From NCBI GenBank assembly GCA_003241595.1, contig QFOU01000027.1, positions 1 to 15,314 on the forward strand: a DNA stretch of 15,314 nucleotides. Direction: 5' to 3'. A program made the translations under genes and the position numbers. Below the pieces are notes generated by a model. The model had not been told where the DNA came from, searched no databases, and was given only the letters and a program-made list of their open reading frames with translations. Each line of letters opens with the position of its first letter. Position 1 is the stretch's first letter. The stretch comes from Pseudomonas fluorescens. GTDB taxonomy: Bacteria > Pseudomonadota > Alphaproteobacteria > UBA2136 > UBA6156. This document shows positions 14,693 to 15,314 of the stretch, one piece after another.

Positions 14693-15314
14693 TTATTGCT
14701 GTTGCTGCTGTTGTTGCTGCTGCGCGGCGGCAGGAAGCTGGGATGGCGGGATACCACTGTCGCTATTACCATCGAAGAGAGCGCTCCAGACGTCACCTTC
14801 CTTGCGCAATTCGGTACCATTCAGGATCACAAGGTTAATTTCGCGCGTTGCATCCAGACGGATGAAGGACTGCACACGGTTCACACGCTCTTGCAGATAA
14901 GTGCTGAGGGAGGACATGCTCTTGCCAACACCGCCGAAGATCTGGGCCTTGGCTTGGTCGCCGGTTACAGTGGTGCGCTCGGTACCTTCATCGCTCACCG
15001 TGGTGGTGTTCTGGTTCTCCTGAACAATCTGCGCCACACCGGCCGCAAATTCCGCCATCATCGCCGCAGCGATACGGGTTGGGTCACCTTCGTACAGCAC
15101 ACCGGGGACGCCAATAATACCATCCTCAGCATCCACTACGTAGCTGGACAGGCTATAGGTAGCCGCACCACCATCGGGATAGACGCAGGTCATACGCACA
15201 GCTTTGCCGGTAGCACGCTCGGTGGAAATGTTGCCGCCAAACTCAATCAACGCAAAGCAACCATCTAGTGAAATGGTGTTGTTCATTGCGGTTTTATAAG
15301 TACCAGACAGACGA
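14693..15314 (-). CDS. traB: TraB-like (VirB10 superfamily) channel protein, C-terminal part
   Basis: The last 206 codons; the reading frame continues beyond the window edge (an internal Met at 15286 is not the start). VirB10/TraB proteins span both membranes and form the type IV secretion core. The segment CFALIEFGGNISTERATGK, then VRMTCVYPDG, SSYVVDAEDGIIGVPGVL and AAAMMAEFAAGVAQ, matches the F-type TraB pattern (CF-LG-G-GDISSERAY, LSCV-DG, GYVV-EDGK-GLRGRVV, A-MAGFASG). A later coiled-coil-like part (STYLQERVNRVQSFIRLDA) and INLVILNGTEL complete the beta-barrel domain. The protein ends with nine Gln, coded by mixed CAG/CAA. The traV-like gene follows 14 nt after the stop. The N-terminal membrane span is outside the window. 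Confidence 0.85.
   Translation of the reverse strand, partial: RLSGTYKTAMNNTISLDGCFALIEFGGNISTERATGKAVRMTCVYPDGGAATYSLSSYVVDAEDGIIGVPGVLYEGDPTRIAAAMMAEFAAGVAQIVQENQNTTTVSDEGTERTTVTGDQAKAQIFGGVGKSMSSLSTYLQERVNRVQSFIRLDATREINLVILNGTELRKEGDVWSALFDGNSDSGIPPSQLPAAAQQQQQQQQQ
14696..14722 (-). repeat. traB: Nine-codon CAG/CAA tract at the traB 3' end
   Basis: Nine consecutive Gln codons directly before the stop codon, mixed CAG and CAA. Unit loss or gain would change only the length of the Gln tail and keep the frame. Confidence 0.85.

Overview
The window reads as a chromosomal segment of a Gram-negative proteobacterium of moderate GC content. The dnaK-dnaJ order, inner-membrane polysaccharide enzymes, a lipoprotein with a lipobox and an F-type conjugation-like apparatus all fit this. 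An alphaproteobacterium, possibly near the Micavibrio group, is my best guess, but that is inference from gene content only.

Left part (1-2144, plus strand): the 3' end of dnaK, a small gene for a secreted Tyr/Gly/Ser/Thr-rich protein of unknown function, then complete dnaJ. The first two genes end in classical intrinsic terminators. dnaJ is preceded by a near-consensus sigma70-type promoter whose predicted start point falls on the dnaJ ATG, so a leaderless mRNA is possible. A hairpin between dnaJ and the next, convergent gene can terminate transcription from both sides.

From 2268 to the right edge every protein gene is on the minus strand. Read in transcription order (right to left), the first block is a set of F-type type IV secretion genes: traB (truncated by the window edge), a traV-like lipoprotein and the traC-like ATPase. 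They are followed by an 869-residue Pro/Ala-rich single-span membrane protein with a periplasmic C-terminal domain resembling GspC/PilP, and by a protein that looks like a reduced, divergent NusA (helical N-terminus, S1-like, KH-like). No relaxase, integrase or transposase is visible, so the apparatus may be a resident secretion system.

The second block (7740 down to 2752) is a surface-polysaccharide group: a WbuB-type GT4 glycosyltransferase, a WecA/WbpL-type polyprenyl-phosphate sugar-1-phosphate transferase, galU (UDP-glucose pyrophosphorylase) and a UDP-glucuronate 4-epimerase. The galU start overlaps the end of the preceding gene. The DNA repair gene nth (endonuclease III) sits 6 nt behind the epimerase. 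Together they suggest lipid-linked glycan initiation, nucleotide-sugar supply (UDP-Glc, and UDP-GlcA to UDP-GalA) and chain extension.

Between nth and dnaJ lie a 66-codon orphan gene (minus) and a gene-poor, hairpin-rich stretch (about 2540-2692). That stretch ends in a good intrinsic terminator on the plus strand and is a candidate small RNA. No tRNA, rRNA, CRISPR array or insertion sequence was seen.
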